DNA from: Chitinivorax sp. PXF-14
Lineage (GTDB): Bacteria; Pseudomonadota; Gammaproteobacteria; Burkholderiales; SCOH01
Length of the DNA stretch: 64,000 nucleotides
Assembly: GCF_040812015.1 (NCBI RefSeq)
Contig: NZ_JBFNXJ010000009.1
Coordinates: 1-64,000 of the forward strand
Direction of reading: 5' to 3'
Shown: positions 44,730 to 53,641 of the stretch, in pieces
How the letters are laid out: every line of letters begins with the position of its first letter
Position numbering within the stretch: position 1 is the stretch's first letter
Translations under genes and position numbers: made by a program
The notes under the pieces: generated by a model
The model's input: the letters and a program-made list of their open reading frames with translations, nothing else
What the model was told of the DNA's origin: nothing
Databases searched by the model: none

Positions 44730-45656
44730 CTACCCTTGGAATGCGGCCAGCTCTGCGGGCTCGGCGTAGATGGTGATGCCCCGCTCGGCCAGATACTCGA
44801 GGCGGATATAGAAATCCTGCGCCGGCACGTACCAGGAGCGCGCCTCGCCAACCTTGCCCGGATGCAGGATGCCGGCCTTGAGGAAGTCCTGGTAGAAGAA
44901 TTCGCGCAGGTCGGCTCGCGACTTGTTGTCGATACGACGCGGCACATAGGCCAGGTCGAGCGGCGTGACCGGCACCTCGATCAGTTGTCCCTGCCAGTCG
45001 CGACACTTGAGGCGATAGGTTTCCGTCATGCGCACCGGCAGCGGGAACTTGTCGAGCAGGCGATCTTCGAGCACGTGATAGAAGGTCACCGGCCCCATCG
45101 AGATGCCCAGCCCGAGCACCTTGGCATTGAGCTCGAGGCTGCGCGCCCACGGCGATCCCTCGCCGAAGATCGACGCGGCCTTGTGATGGTCACCCACGAT
45201 GTAGGCGGCCTTGGGGCCGAGTGCCGAAACGGAATGGGTCGGGTGAATGCTGCGCTCGACCCCCGGCATCCTGATGAAGGTATCGGGCAGGGCACCAAGG
45301 TTGGAACCATGCACGCGCGGGTCGAACACATAATCGCTCATCTGGCAGGTCGAGTAGATCGTGCCGCCCGGCAGATAGTAGGTCGGCACTACCAGCGTAC
45401 CGCCGGGCGATACCGCATCGTAGATCGCCTCGAGCACGGCACGCGGGCCGCCGTCGACATAGCCCAGGCTCTTCAGCGAAGAATGCAGCATGACCACGTC
45501 GCCGGGCACGATGCCCATCTCGCGCAGGCCGCGCGTGATCTCGGCCTTGGTGATGTGCGGCGCCTCGGCCTTGATCTGCGCATGGCGGCGGCGCGCGTTG
45601 ACGGCCGCGAGCACCGATTTGACGGCAGCCTTGAGGCTAGCAAGCGGATTAGCCAC
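44730..45656 (-). CDS. AAC(3)-family acetyltransferase of the glycan cassette
   Basis: This protein of about 308 residues has the aminoglycoside 3-N-acetyltransferase fold. Visible are MLHSSLKSLGYVDGGPRAVLEAIYDAVSPGGTLVVPTY at the acetyl-CoA end and the conserved SIHPTHSVSALGPKA and ISMGPVTFYHVLED with the catalytic-type His residues. In this setting, between a flippase and sugar genes, it most likely acylates an amino-sugar of the polymer rather than conferring antibiotic resistance. GTG 45656 is the probable start, overlapping the upstream gene by 8 bases; the ribosome site is poor, so the start could be up to eleven codons earlier. Confidence 0.78.
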   Translation of the reverse strand: MANPLASLKAAVKSVLAAVNARRRHAQIKAEAPHITKAEITRGLREMGIVPGDVVMLHSSLKSLGYVDGGPRAVLEAIYDAVSPGGTLVVPTYYLPGGTIYSTCQMSDYVFDPRVHGSNLGALPDTFIRMPGVERSIHPTHSVSALGPKAAYIVGDHHKAASIFGEGSPWARSLELNAKVLGLGISMGPVTFYHVLEDRLLDKFPLPVRMTETYRLKCRDWQGQLIEVPVTPLDLAYVPRRIDNKSRADLREFFYQDFLKAGILHPGKVGEARSWYVPAQDFYIRLEYLAERGITIYAEPAELAAFQG

Positions 45657-46833
45657 GGCGACGCACGTCCAGTTCGAGCAGGTTGGCATCGATCATGAAC
45701 TTGGGCGCCCAGTTCAAGTACTGGAAGGCGCCATAGGCCCCCTGCACCGGGAACGAGCCCTTGACCGCGCCACGCATGTCCGCCGGGCCGTCGATGCGGA
45801 TCGTGCGGCGCACGAAACGGTTGGCGAGCGCGGCGGCGTCGAAATACTTCCTGTCGCCGGTGATCTCATACAGCATCAGCCAGCTGTGCGCGATCTGCAC
45901 CTCGCCGGTGAGGCAGGACCAGTTCGCCGACGAGGACCAGTCGGGGTTCAGCGCGCCGGGCAGATAGCCGTCGTCGCGCAGCGCCGTCATCAGGCCATCG
46001 GCGGTCTTGATGGCGCGAGCCAGGATGTCGCTGTCGCCGCTGAAGCGGTGAGCCTCCATGAAACCACGCAAGGCGTAACCGAGCGTATGTGTCAGCGGGC
46101 GGTGCGGATTGCTCAAGCAGCAGTTGGCGAGCCAGCCGTTGGCTTGCTGCTGCGTCAGCGCCCAGCGGTTCTGCCTGAGCGCGGCCTCGGCATAGCCGCG
46201 ATCGGCATCGATGCGGGCGGCTTCGAACAGGCCCCAGGCCACGTGGGTTTCATAGGTCTTGTCGCCGGCCTCGGCAAACGGTGTCGCATGCTTGCGCCAG
46301 CAGCCGTCCGGATCGAGCGAGTCACGCAGCCAGTCGGCCGCTCGGCGCATCGGCTCGCGATAGACATCGCCGAACTCGACCACGCCCGCCGCGAGCCCGA
46401 GCAGGATCTGCCCGGTGTTGAAGGTCACTGGGACGCGCACATCGGCATTGATGCGCCCGCCCATGAAGCCGCCCTCGGGAAACTGGATCGCCACCAGCCA
46501 GTCGATCATGTGCCGCGCGCGCTGGCGCGCGTCGTCATCGCCGTAGCGGTTGGCGTAGTCGATCATGGTCGGGATGATGTAGCCGGTGGTCTCGGGGTAG
46601 GACACCGCCCATCCCTTGGTCAGGCTGAAGTCGCGCGCCACGCCGCCATCGTGCGAGGCCGATTGGTCCTGGGCACGCTTGAGCCAGCCGATGGCCGCAT
46701 GCACCACCGGCTCGATGCCGGGATCGGCCTGCGGCAGGCCGGCCTGGTCACGCGCCATTTCAGCCTTGGCCGCCTCGGGCAACTGCATTTGTTCGCGCCA
46801 TTCGCGCAGCTTTGTCTTCGCGGCCGTCAACAT
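45649..46833 (-). CDS. Alpha/alpha-toroid protein of unknown activity
   Basis: This 394-residue soluble protein has no signal peptide. It consists of helical hairpins with the loops YPETTGYIIPTMIDYA, FPEGGFMGGRI, FNTGQILLGLAAG, DKTYETHVAWGLFEAARI, THTLGYALRGFMEAH and GEVQIAHSWLMLYEITG. This is the periodic pattern of six-hairpin glycosidase or glucuronyl-epimerase-type toroids, with a gene context shared with polysaccharide enzymes. Conserved Tyr/Glu/His residues in those loops could form an active site at the toroid mouth. It sits between the PaaK-like and AAC(3)-like genes. Function is unassigned; epimerase or glycosidase on a lipid-linked intermediate is one possibility. Confidence 0.65.
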   Translation of the reverse strand: MLTAAKTKLREWREQMQLPEAAKAEMARDQAGLPQADPGIEPVVHAAIGWLKRAQDQSASHDGGVARDFSLTKGWAVSYPETTGYIIPTMIDYANRYGDDDARQRARHMIDWLVAIQFPEGGFMGGRINADVRVPVTFNTGQILLGLAAGVVEFGDVYREPMRRAADWLRDSLDPDGCWRKHATPFAEAGDKTYETHVAWGLFEAARIDADRGYAEAALRQNRWALTQQQANGWLANCCLSNPHRPLTHTLGYALRGFMEAHRFSGDSDILARAIKTADGLMTALRDDGYLPGALNPDWSSSANWSCLTGEVQIAHSWLMLYEITGDRKYFDAAALANRFVRRTIRIDGPADMRGAVKGSFPVQGAYGAFQYLNWAPKFMIDANLLELDVRRRG

Positions 46834-46855
46834 GGTCGCAACTCCTTAGATCGGG

Positions 46856-48238
46856 TTAATTCGTGGCGGCGGGCACGCCCGCCTGTATCTGGCTCACCTT
46901 GCTCACCACATAGCGATACTTGCCGGTGCGTTCCGGCTCGATGGCGGCAAGGTATTCGATATCCGTCTGCACGTTGGCGCCAAGGCGGGCAGCAAATGCC
47001 CCGCGGATGCGCGCTTCGCTGGCGGCCCCCTGGAAACGCTCGTCCGTCACCAGTTGCAGCCGGCAGTGGCTGAGCGATTCCTGGATGATCTTAAACGCGT
47101 TCACGCCGGGCATGTCGCGCAGCACCATGGCGAACGCAACATCGTGGACCATGGTGCCGTCCTGTGCAATCAGCACGTCGTTGGTGCGCCCGCGCACCTC
47201 CTTGAGCAGCGGCAGGCCGCGGCCACAGGCGCATTGCGCGTCGTCGAGCACGGCGACATCGCCATTCTTGTAGCGGATGAACGGAAAGCCGCCGCTGTAC
47301 AGATGCGTGACGACTACCTCGCCGGGCTCGCCCGCCGGCACGGGTTGGCCACGCTCGTCGACGATCTCGACGATGAGGTCCTCGGCCGTGATGTGCAGGC
47401 CGCCTTGCCGGCATTCATGCGCGATGAAGCCCGAATCGCGCCCGCCATAACCATTGGCCACCGGGCAGCCGAATACGCGCTTGAGCGTGTCGGCCTGATG
47501 CGGGTACAGCCGCTCGGCGGTGCAGAAGGCCACCTTGATGCCGAGATCGTCCATGCGCACGCGCCGTTTCTCGGCATGCTGGGCAATCAACGTCATCGAC
47601 GACGGGTAGCCGAACAGCATGGTCGGCCGGAACGCGCGGATCTCGTCGAGGTAGCGATCCATGTCGGCCGGCTTGAGCGAGGCCGAAGGCATCAGGCGGC
47701 TGCGCATCAGCCAGTCGCGTGCGCGCCGCACGCGGTCCTGCGCCGACAGCTCGATGGCGGAACTCCAGATCACCAGCTCGCGGTCGCCGATGTCGACATC
47801 CCACCAGCGCGTGGCGCGCCACTTGGCCGCTACATCGTGGCTGACGCGCGTGTTGCCGATATTGAAGCGCAGGGGGTCGCCGGTCGAGCCGGTGGTCGAG
47901 AACAGCTTGACGGGTTCGTCACTGTCGGCCTTCAGCCGCTCGAACTCGCGCCGGATCACGTCCTTGGTCAACAGCGGCAGGCGGGCCAGATCGGCAACCG
48001 AGGTCACGCTGGCCGGGTCGAAGTCCAGCGAGCGGAACAGCTCGCGGTAGTAAGGCACCTGCCGCGCCGCATCGCCGAGAAAACCGTGCAGGTGCGACAG
48101 CTGCAGCGCCCGCACCTGCTCGCGCGACAGCCACTGCGTGCGTTCGAGCTCGCGCCGCACGGCCACCGTATCGTGGTGCTTGAGCCGCTCATGCATGGGG
48201 AACAGCAGGTTCGCGCACAGTGCGGTATAGATCCCCAT
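46856..48238 (-). CDS. PaaK/CapK-type adenylate-forming enzyme
   Basis: This 460-residue protein belongs to the phenylacetate-CoA ligase branch of the ANL superfamily. The P-loop STTGSTGDPLRFN, LFGYPSSM, NGYGGRDSGFIAHEC (in place of the usual Y-G-x-TE motif), IRYKNGDVAVL and the tail with GKYRYVVSKV are visible. CapK-like members occur in many capsule loci and activate an acid for attachment to sugars. ATG 48238 shares one base with the stop of the glycosyltransferase gene. As the second adenylate-forming enzyme of the locus, it has no separate carrier protein beside it, so it may use CoA or the ACP at 30.2-30.5 kb. Confidence 0.82.
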   Translation of the reverse strand: MGIYTALCANLLFPMHERLKHHDTVAVRRELERTQWLSREQVRALQLSHLHGFLGDAARQVPYYRELFRSLDFDPASVTSVADLARLPLLTKDVIRREFERLKADSDEPVKLFSTTGSTGDPLRFNIGNTRVSHDVAAKWRATRWWDVDIGDRELVIWSSAIELSAQDRVRRARDWLMRSRLMPSASLKPADMDRYLDEIRAFRPTMLFGYPSSMTLIAQHAEKRRVRMDDLGIKVAFCTAERLYPHQADTLKRVFGCPVANGYGGRDSGFIAHECRQGGLHITAEDLIVEIVDERGQPVPAGEPGEVVVTHLYSGGFPFIRYKNGDVAVLDDAQCACGRGLPLLKEVRGRTNDVLIAQDGTMVHDVAFAMVLRDMPGVNAFKIIQESLSHCRLQLVTDERFQGAASEARIRGAFAARLGANVQTDIEYLAAIEPERTGKYRYVVSKVSQIQAGVPAATN

Positions 48239-49320
48239 CAGTGCCCCCTCTTGCCGGCTTGGCGGTAGGCCGCGAGCCACTGCTCGCGCACCACAGGCCA
48301 GGCATAGCGCTGCGCCTCGGCCAACCCGGCCGTGCGGAATGCGCGCGCCAGCTCGGGCTCCTGCATCAGGCGCAGGACGCTTTGCGCCATCGCGCGATAA
48401 TCACGGGCCTCGACCAGGAAGGCCGTCCGACCATGCTCGGCCACGAATGGCACGCCGCCGACGCGCGTCGATACCACCGGCACGCCGCTGGCAAAGGCCT
48501 CAAGGATGGAAATGGGCATATTGTCGATGGTGCTCGGGTTGAGCATGACATCGGCCGAGGCGTAGAGTGCCGTCATCTGGTCGTTGTCGATACGGCCGGT
48601 GAAGGTCACCGCATCGGCGATACCGAGGTCCGCCGCGAGCTGTTCGAGCTGCTCGCGCTCGGGCCCCGAGCCGGCAATCGTCAACCGCGCCTGCTTGAGC
48701 TGCTGGCGCACCAGGGCGAAGGCCTGCAGCGCGCTCGGGATGTCGTAGATCGGCTCGAGATTGCGCGTGACGATCAGGTGCGGCGGCTCACGTCCATCGC
48801 GTTGCGCGGGCTTGAAGCGGTCGAGATCGATAATGTTGGGGATGACCTGGCCATCGACGCCGAAACGCTGGAACACCTCGCGCAGGAAGCCCGATGGCAG
48901 CACCAGCGCATCGACCTGCCTCAGGTAGCGCAGCACCCAGCCGGGCGCGTTGGCAAAAAACGTCTCCGCCCCGCCGCCCCGGTAGTTGACGATGATCGGC
49001 GTGCCGCGCAGACGGGCGATCATGATCGCCGGCAGGGCGAACAGATACCAGGACCAGCCCGAATTCGCCATCACGTGCATGACATCGGCGCGCCCCGCGG
49101 CACGCCACAGCGCGAGCTTGTAGGGCAGCAGCCGGAACAACGCGCGGATGCCCTTCAGGTGGGCGACGAAGGCCGGCCGGTAAGGTGCATTGACCTGCAC
49201 CACCTCGACCCGGACGCCTTCCTCGCCGAGCAGGCGTGCGAGCTGACGACACTGGTTGGCCATGCCGCCGGAAGGCGGCGGCAAGGGGCCAACGAGGGCG
49301 ACGCTCAGTTGCTCGCTCAT
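48238..49320 (-). CDS. GT4 family glycosyltransferase
   Basis: This 360-residue GT-B glycosyltransferase starts with VALVGPLPPPSGGMANQCRQLARLL, typical of GT4 N-termini. Its C-terminal donor domain contains VTFTGRIDNDQMTALYASADVMLNPS and MPISILEAFASGVPVVSTRVGGVPFV, which holds the E-x7-E type nucleotide-sugar motif. ATG 49320 overlaps the stop of the upstream glycosyltransferase gene (ATGA). It adds one residue of the repeat unit; sugar unknown. Confidence 0.9.
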   Translation of the reverse strand: MSEQLSVALVGPLPPPSGGMANQCRQLARLLGEEGVRVEVVQVNAPYRPAFVAHLKGIRALFRLLPYKLALWRAAGRADVMHVMANSGWSWYLFALPAIMIARLRGTPIIVNYRGGGAETFFANAPGWVLRYLRQVDALVLPSGFLREVFQRFGVDGQVIPNIIDLDRFKPAQRDGREPPHLIVTRNLEPIYDIPSALQAFALVRQQLKQARLTIAGSGPEREQLEQLAADLGIADAVTFTGRIDNDQMTALYASADVMLNPSTIDNMPISILEAFASGVPVVSTRVGGVPFVAEHGRTAFLVEARDYRAMAQSVLRLMQEPELARAFRTAGLAEAQRYAWPVVREQWLAAYRQAGKRGH

Positions 49321-50531
49321 CGGGCCGCTCCGTTGATCAGGCGCGGATAGATGCCCTGATAGCGGCCGACGCTCTTGGCCCAGTTACGCTCGGTCTCGAC
49401 AAAACGCCGCGCGTCGGCCTTCATCTGCGGCCAGCACTGTGGCTGATTGACCAGGGCCAGCACCTGGCGCGCCAGGTCGGCCGCATCGGCAGCCTTGAAC
49501 AGCACGCCCGTGACGTCGGGCTGGATCAGCTCGCGGTGGCCGCCGACATCGCTCGCAGCGACGAGACGCCCCTGCGCCATCGCTTCGAGCGGCTTCAGCG
49601 GCGTCACGAGCTCGGTCAGCCGCATCGGCAGGCGCGGGTACACCAGCACGTCGACGAGATCGTAATAGCGCGGCACCTCGGCATTCGGCACGCGGCCGGT
49701 GAACACCACCTTGTCGGCGATCCCGAGTGCGGCGGCCTGCTCGCGCAGCGCGGCCTCCTGATGCCCGCCGCCGGTCAGCAACAGGCGGATGTCCGGTTTC
49801 TCGCGCAACATCATGGGCAGCGCATCGAGCAGGATGTTGAGCCCCTCGTAGCCATAGAAAGAGCCGATGAACCCCAGCACCGTCTTGCCTTCGAGGCCCA
49901 GGCTGGCCTGCAGCGCACGATCGGGCTCGGCGCCGACGGTGAATTTCTCGATATCGACGGCATTGGGAATGACGGTAATCTTGTCAGCCGGGACGCCACG
50001 CGCCACGATGTCGCCGCGCAGCCCTTCGCAGATCGTCGTCACCGCATCGACATGCTTCAGCGCGTAGGTTTCGAGCCCGCGCGTGGCGCGGTAACGCAGC
50101 CCCCACTCCTTGCTGGTGCCGTGGTCAACTGCGGCATCCTCCCAGAATGCGCGCACCTCATAGACCACCGGGATGCCGAGCTTGCGCCCGACACGCAGCG
50201 CCGGGATTGCGTTCAGCACCGGCGAATGCGCGTGCAGCACATCAGGCTTGATGCGCCTCGCTACTTCTTCGAGTCGGCGTGCCGTCGCGTCGATCAGGGC
50301 GATTTCGCCGAGCACCGGCTTGCCTGCCATCCAGCCCTGGGCCGGCGGCGTGCGGAAGAAATGCAGGCCATCGATATCCTCCTCGGCCACCGTGCAGTTT
50401 TCCTGCTTGGGGCTGGTCAGGTGGAAGGTTTCCCAGCCCAGCTTGCGCTGTTCGCGCAGGATGGCGGCCGTGCGGAAGGTGTAGCCCGAGTGCAGCGGGA
50501 TGGAATGGTCGAGAACATGCAGAATGCGCAT
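49317..50531 (-). CDS. PEP-CTERM/exosortase A system-associated glycosyltransferase
   Basis: This 404-residue GT4 enzyme starts MRILHVLDHSIPLHSGYTFRTAAIL, the signature of the third glycosyltransferase family typical for exosortase A loci. VVYEVRAFWEDAAVDHGTS and TTICEGLRGDIVARGVPADKITVIPNAVD follow in the middle, and ELVTPLKPLEAMAQGRLVAASDVGGHREL forms the donor-binding region. ATG 50531 shares bases with the stop of the amidotransferase (TGATG). The open frame upstream of that point is a shadow of the amidotransferase gene. Confidence 0.92.
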   Translation of the reverse strand: MRILHVLDHSIPLHSGYTFRTAAILREQRKLGWETFHLTSPKQENCTVAEEDIDGLHFFRTPPAQGWMAGKPVLGEIALIDATARRLEEVARRIKPDVLHAHSPVLNAIPALRVGRKLGIPVVYEVRAFWEDAAVDHGTSKEWGLRYRATRGLETYALKHVDAVTTICEGLRGDIVARGVPADKITVIPNAVDIEKFTVGAEPDRALQASLGLEGKTVLGFIGSFYGYEGLNILLDALPMMLREKPDIRLLLTGGGHQEAALREQAAALGIADKVVFTGRVPNAEVPRYYDLVDVLVYPRLPMRLTELVTPLKPLEAMAQGRLVAASDVGGHRELIQPDVTGVLFKAADAADLARQVLALVNQPQCWPQMKADARRFVETERNWAKSVGRYQGIYPRLINGAAR

Positions 50532-52456
50532 CAGGCTGCCTCGACCGCTCGCCGGGTCTCGCTGCCCAGGCAGTTGCGCAGAAAGGATTCGAACATCAGC
50601 AAGGTCCACAGCGGCGCGCTGTAATCGCGGATACCCTTCTCGTGATGGGTGATCAGCTCGAGCAGGTAGTCGCGGTTGAACCAGCCGGTCTGCGCCAGCG
50701 TTTCGCCGAGCAGCGCATCGCGCACCTTCTGCTTGAGCGGGCCACGGAACCAGCCGGCAAGCGGCACGGCGAAGCCCATCTTCTGGCGGTACAGGATGTC
50801 GTTGGGCAGGTACGGTTCGAGCGCCTTCTTCAGGATGTATTTGCCCTCGCCGCCCTTGAGCTTGAGCTCCGGCGGCAGGCCGGACAGCCATTCCATCCAC
50901 TGGTGGTCGAGCAGCGGCTCGCGCACTTCGAGCGAATTGGCCATGCTCGCGCGATCGACCTTGGTCAGGATGTCGCCGACCAGATAGGTCTTCATGTCGA
51001 GGTACTGCACCAGGCTCAGGGGATGATCGGTTGGCGCGCGGTCGGCATGGCGCATCATGGTGTTGATCGCGTGGTAGCCGCCGAGCTCGGCCATGAACTT
51101 GGGCGTGTAGAGCTTGGCGCGCATCGGCGTCTTGAAGATCGAGATGGCATGAAAATAGCCCTCGACCGAGTCGCGTGCCAGTGCCTCGAAGGTGGACTTG
51201 GCACGGAACACGCGCGGTGCCCAGTCGGCCTTCGGATACAGCGTGCCGAGCGTGCCGAACAGCGGGCGGCGCACCGACAGCGGCAGCGCCGAACGCAGCT
51301 TCTCTTCGCCAAGGTGGAAACGGTAGCGGCGATAGCCCGCGACGTTCTCGTCGCCGCCATCGCCGGACAGCGCCACGGTCACATGCTTGCGCGCGAGCTG
51401 GCAGACGCGGTAGGTCGGTAGCGCCGAGCTGTCGGCATAGGGCTCGTCGTACATGCCGGCGAGCTTATCGAGCAGGCTGAAGTCGTCGGGATCGACCTGC
51501 TCCACATAATGGTTGGTGTGATAGCGCTGAGCCACCTGCTGCGCGAACTCGGCCTCGTTGAATTTCGGGTCGCCGAAGCTGATCGAGCAGGTGTTGACCG
51601 GGCCTTCTGACAGCCCCGCCATCATCGCCACCACCGCGCTCGAATCGACCCCACCGGAAAGGAAGGCGCCGAGTGGCACTTCCGCCACCATGCGGATCTT
51701 CACCGACTCACGCAGGCGGCGCACCATTTCTTCCTGCGCCTCTTGTTCGCTGATCGCCCCGAGCGGCTTGAACGGGATGTCCCAATATTCGCGCGGCGAC
51801 GGCATCGTCGTGCAGCCACGCGGCACCGTCAGCGTATGGCCCGGCTCGAGCTTGAGCGCCCCCATGAACACGGTGCGCGGCTCGGGGATGTAGCCGTAGG
51901 CGAAATAGTCTTCGATCGACATCGGATCGAGCGTCTTGTCGAACACCGGGTGGGCCGAAATCGACTTGAGCTCGGACGAGAAGGCCAGCGTGCCGTCAGG
52001 CAGCCAGGCGTAATACAGCGGCTTGACGCCAAGCCGGTCGCGCGCGAGGAACAGGGTCTGGCGCTTGCGGTCCCAGATCGCGAAGGCGAACATGCCGCGC
52101 AGGCGCTCGACACAGGCTTCGCCCCAGGCTTCCCAGGCGTGGATGATGACCTCGGTGTCGCTGTGTGTCTTGAACTGGTAACCCAATGCCTGCAGCTCGG
52201 GCATCAGCTCCTGGAAATTGTAGATTTCTCCGTTGAACACGATGACGACTGAGCCGTCGCCATTGAACATCGGCTGCTGGCCGCTCGACAGGTCGATGAT
52301 CGACAGGCGGCGATGGCCGAAGCCGACCCCCGGCTCAAGATGCAGTCCACCCTCATCGGGGCCGCGGTGGTGTTGCAGGTCGTTGAGGTGCGACAACAGG
52401 CCACGATCGAACTCGCGTCTGCCCTTCAGATCGAATAGCCCTACGATGCCACACAT
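50531..52456 (-). CDS. XrtA/PEP-CTERM system amidotransferase (AsnB family)
   Basis: This 641-residue AsnB-type enzyme has an intact glutaminase half: MCGIVGLFD with catalytic Cys2, HHRGPDEGG, and the RLSIIDLSSGQQPM segment. The synthetase half is also intact: PP-loop FLSGGVDSSAVVAMM and ALSGDGGDENVAGYRRY. Unlike the other two AsnB homologues in the window it should use glutamine. It is the locus-typical amidotransferase, thought to amidate a carboxyl group of the glycan or its precursor. It lies 3 bases downstream of the second XrtA glycosyltransferase. Confidence 0.93.
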   Translation of the reverse strand: MCGIVGLFDLKGRREFDRGLLSHLNDLQHHRGPDEGGLHLEPGVGFGHRRLSIIDLSSGQQPMFNGDGSVVIVFNGEIYNFQELMPELQALGYQFKTHSDTEVIIHAWEAWGEACVERLRGMFAFAIWDRKRQTLFLARDRLGVKPLYYAWLPDGTLAFSSELKSISAHPVFDKTLDPMSIEDYFAYGYIPEPRTVFMGALKLEPGHTLTVPRGCTTMPSPREYWDIPFKPLGAISEQEAQEEMVRRLRESVKIRMVAEVPLGAFLSGGVDSSAVVAMMAGLSEGPVNTCSISFGDPKFNEAEFAQQVAQRYHTNHYVEQVDPDDFSLLDKLAGMYDEPYADSSALPTYRVCQLARKHVTVALSGDGGDENVAGYRRYRFHLGEEKLRSALPLSVRRPLFGTLGTLYPKADWAPRVFRAKSTFEALARDSVEGYFHAISIFKTPMRAKLYTPKFMAELGGYHAINTMMRHADRAPTDHPLSLVQYLDMKTYLVGDILTKVDRASMANSLEVREPLLDHQWMEWLSGLPPELKLKGGEGKYILKKALEPYLPNDILYRQKMGFAVPLAGWFRGPLKQKVRDALLGETLAQTGWFNRDYLLELITHHEKGIRDYSAPLWTLLMFESFLRNCLGSETRRAVEAA

Positions 52457-52459
52457 GGC

Positions 52460-53641
52460 CTAGCTCCGTTCCTTGTTCTTGAGCCCGCCCTCGAGGGCAA
52501 GCCGGTAAATCCGCGTATAACGCTCGACCATGCGGTCGAGGCTGAATTGCTGTTCCACCCGCTGGCGCCCTGCCTGGCCGTGCTCGGCGCGCAGCGCGGC
52601 ATCGTCGACATAACGCGCCAGCGCATCGGCCAGCGCCGCCGGGTCGGCCTTGGACACCAATAGCCCGGTGACGCCGGCTTCGATCAACTCGCCATTGCCG
52701 CCCACATCGGTCGCCACGACCGGCAGCCCCGACGCCATCGCCTCGAGAATGGTATTGGATATGCCTTCCGCCAACGATGGCAGCGCGAAGATATCGAAGG
52801 CGCGCATCAGCTCGGGCACATCGTTGCGCGAGCCGGCCATCCAGCACAGCTCCGCCACGCCAGCCTGGCGCAGGATGGCCTCGACATCGGCGCGCAAGGG
52901 ACCGTCGCCGACGATCGCCAGCCGGGCAACCGGCCGCAGCTCAGGGCGGCGCTCGATCAGCAGCGCAAACGCACGCGCCAGGTTGAGCTGATCCTTGACG
53001 GCCTGCAGGCGGCCGACGGTACCGATCACGATCAGCCCGGGCGCATCATTGAACGGGCTGCCCGCTACCGCCTGGCGCTGCGCCGCCGGCAAGAAACGGC
53101 TGTCGTCGACGCCATTGTAAATCTGGCTCAGCTGTTTCGCGGGCACCGCCACACGCTCAAGCAAGTAGCGTTCCAGATCTTTCGACAACGCGATCTGGTG
53201 TTGCACCAGCGGTCGCAAGGCACGCCGCATGCGCTGGTATTTGACGTTGCTGCCGTCGATATCGTCGGCATCACGCCCATGTTCGCTATGAATCCGCCGC
53301 TTGACCCCGGCCAGCATCGCCCAGAACTGCCCTTCCAGCGTCGCCAGATTGCGGGTGTGCAAAAGCGCAGGCTTCAGGCGCCGCAACAGGCGCCATAGCT
53401 GCACATAGGTGCCCAGTGCCTTGCCCGGCGGCTTGTGCAGCGCATACACCTGCACCTCGGGCCGCTTGATGCGGTTGCGAAACTCGCTGTAGTGCGTCAT
53501 GCAGATGATGGCATGGCGGCAGCCATCGTCAGGCATGCGATTGAGCAGATTGACGAGGCCGTTCTCCAGGCCGCCGACGTCGAGACTGTGAATCAGATGC
53601 ACTATCAATGGGCGCTCGGCCCGCAGCCGGTCAGCCGCCAT
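52460..53641 (-). CDS. XrtA/PEP-CTERM system glycosyltransferase (second family)
   Basis: This 393-residue GT4-type enzyme starts IVHLIHSLDVGGLENGLVNLLNRM, with HTRNLATLEGQFWAMLAGVKRRIHSEHGRD and NGVDDSRF in the N-domain and VPELMRAFDIFALPSLAEGISNTILEAMASGLPVVATDVGGNGEL in the donor domain. This set is typical of the glycosyltransferase next to exosortase A. Its start overlaps the xrtA 3' end by 11 bases, indicating translational coupling. Confidence 0.93.
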   Translation of the reverse strand: MAADRLRAERPLIVHLIHSLDVGGLENGLVNLLNRMPDDGCRHAIICMTHYSEFRNRIKRPEVQVYALHKPPGKALGTYVQLWRLLRRLKPALLHTRNLATLEGQFWAMLAGVKRRIHSEHGRDADDIDGSNVKYQRMRRALRPLVQHQIALSKDLERYLLERVAVPAKQLSQIYNGVDDSRFLPAAQRQAVAGSPFNDAPGLIVIGTVGRLQAVKDQLNLARAFALLIERRPELRPVARLAIVGDGPLRADVEAILRQAGVAELCWMAGSRNDVPELMRAFDIFALPSLAEGISNTILEAMASGLPVVATDVGGNGELIEAGVTGLLVSKADPAALADALARYVDDAALRAEHGQAGRQRVEQQFSLDRMVERYTRIYRLALEGGLKNKERS

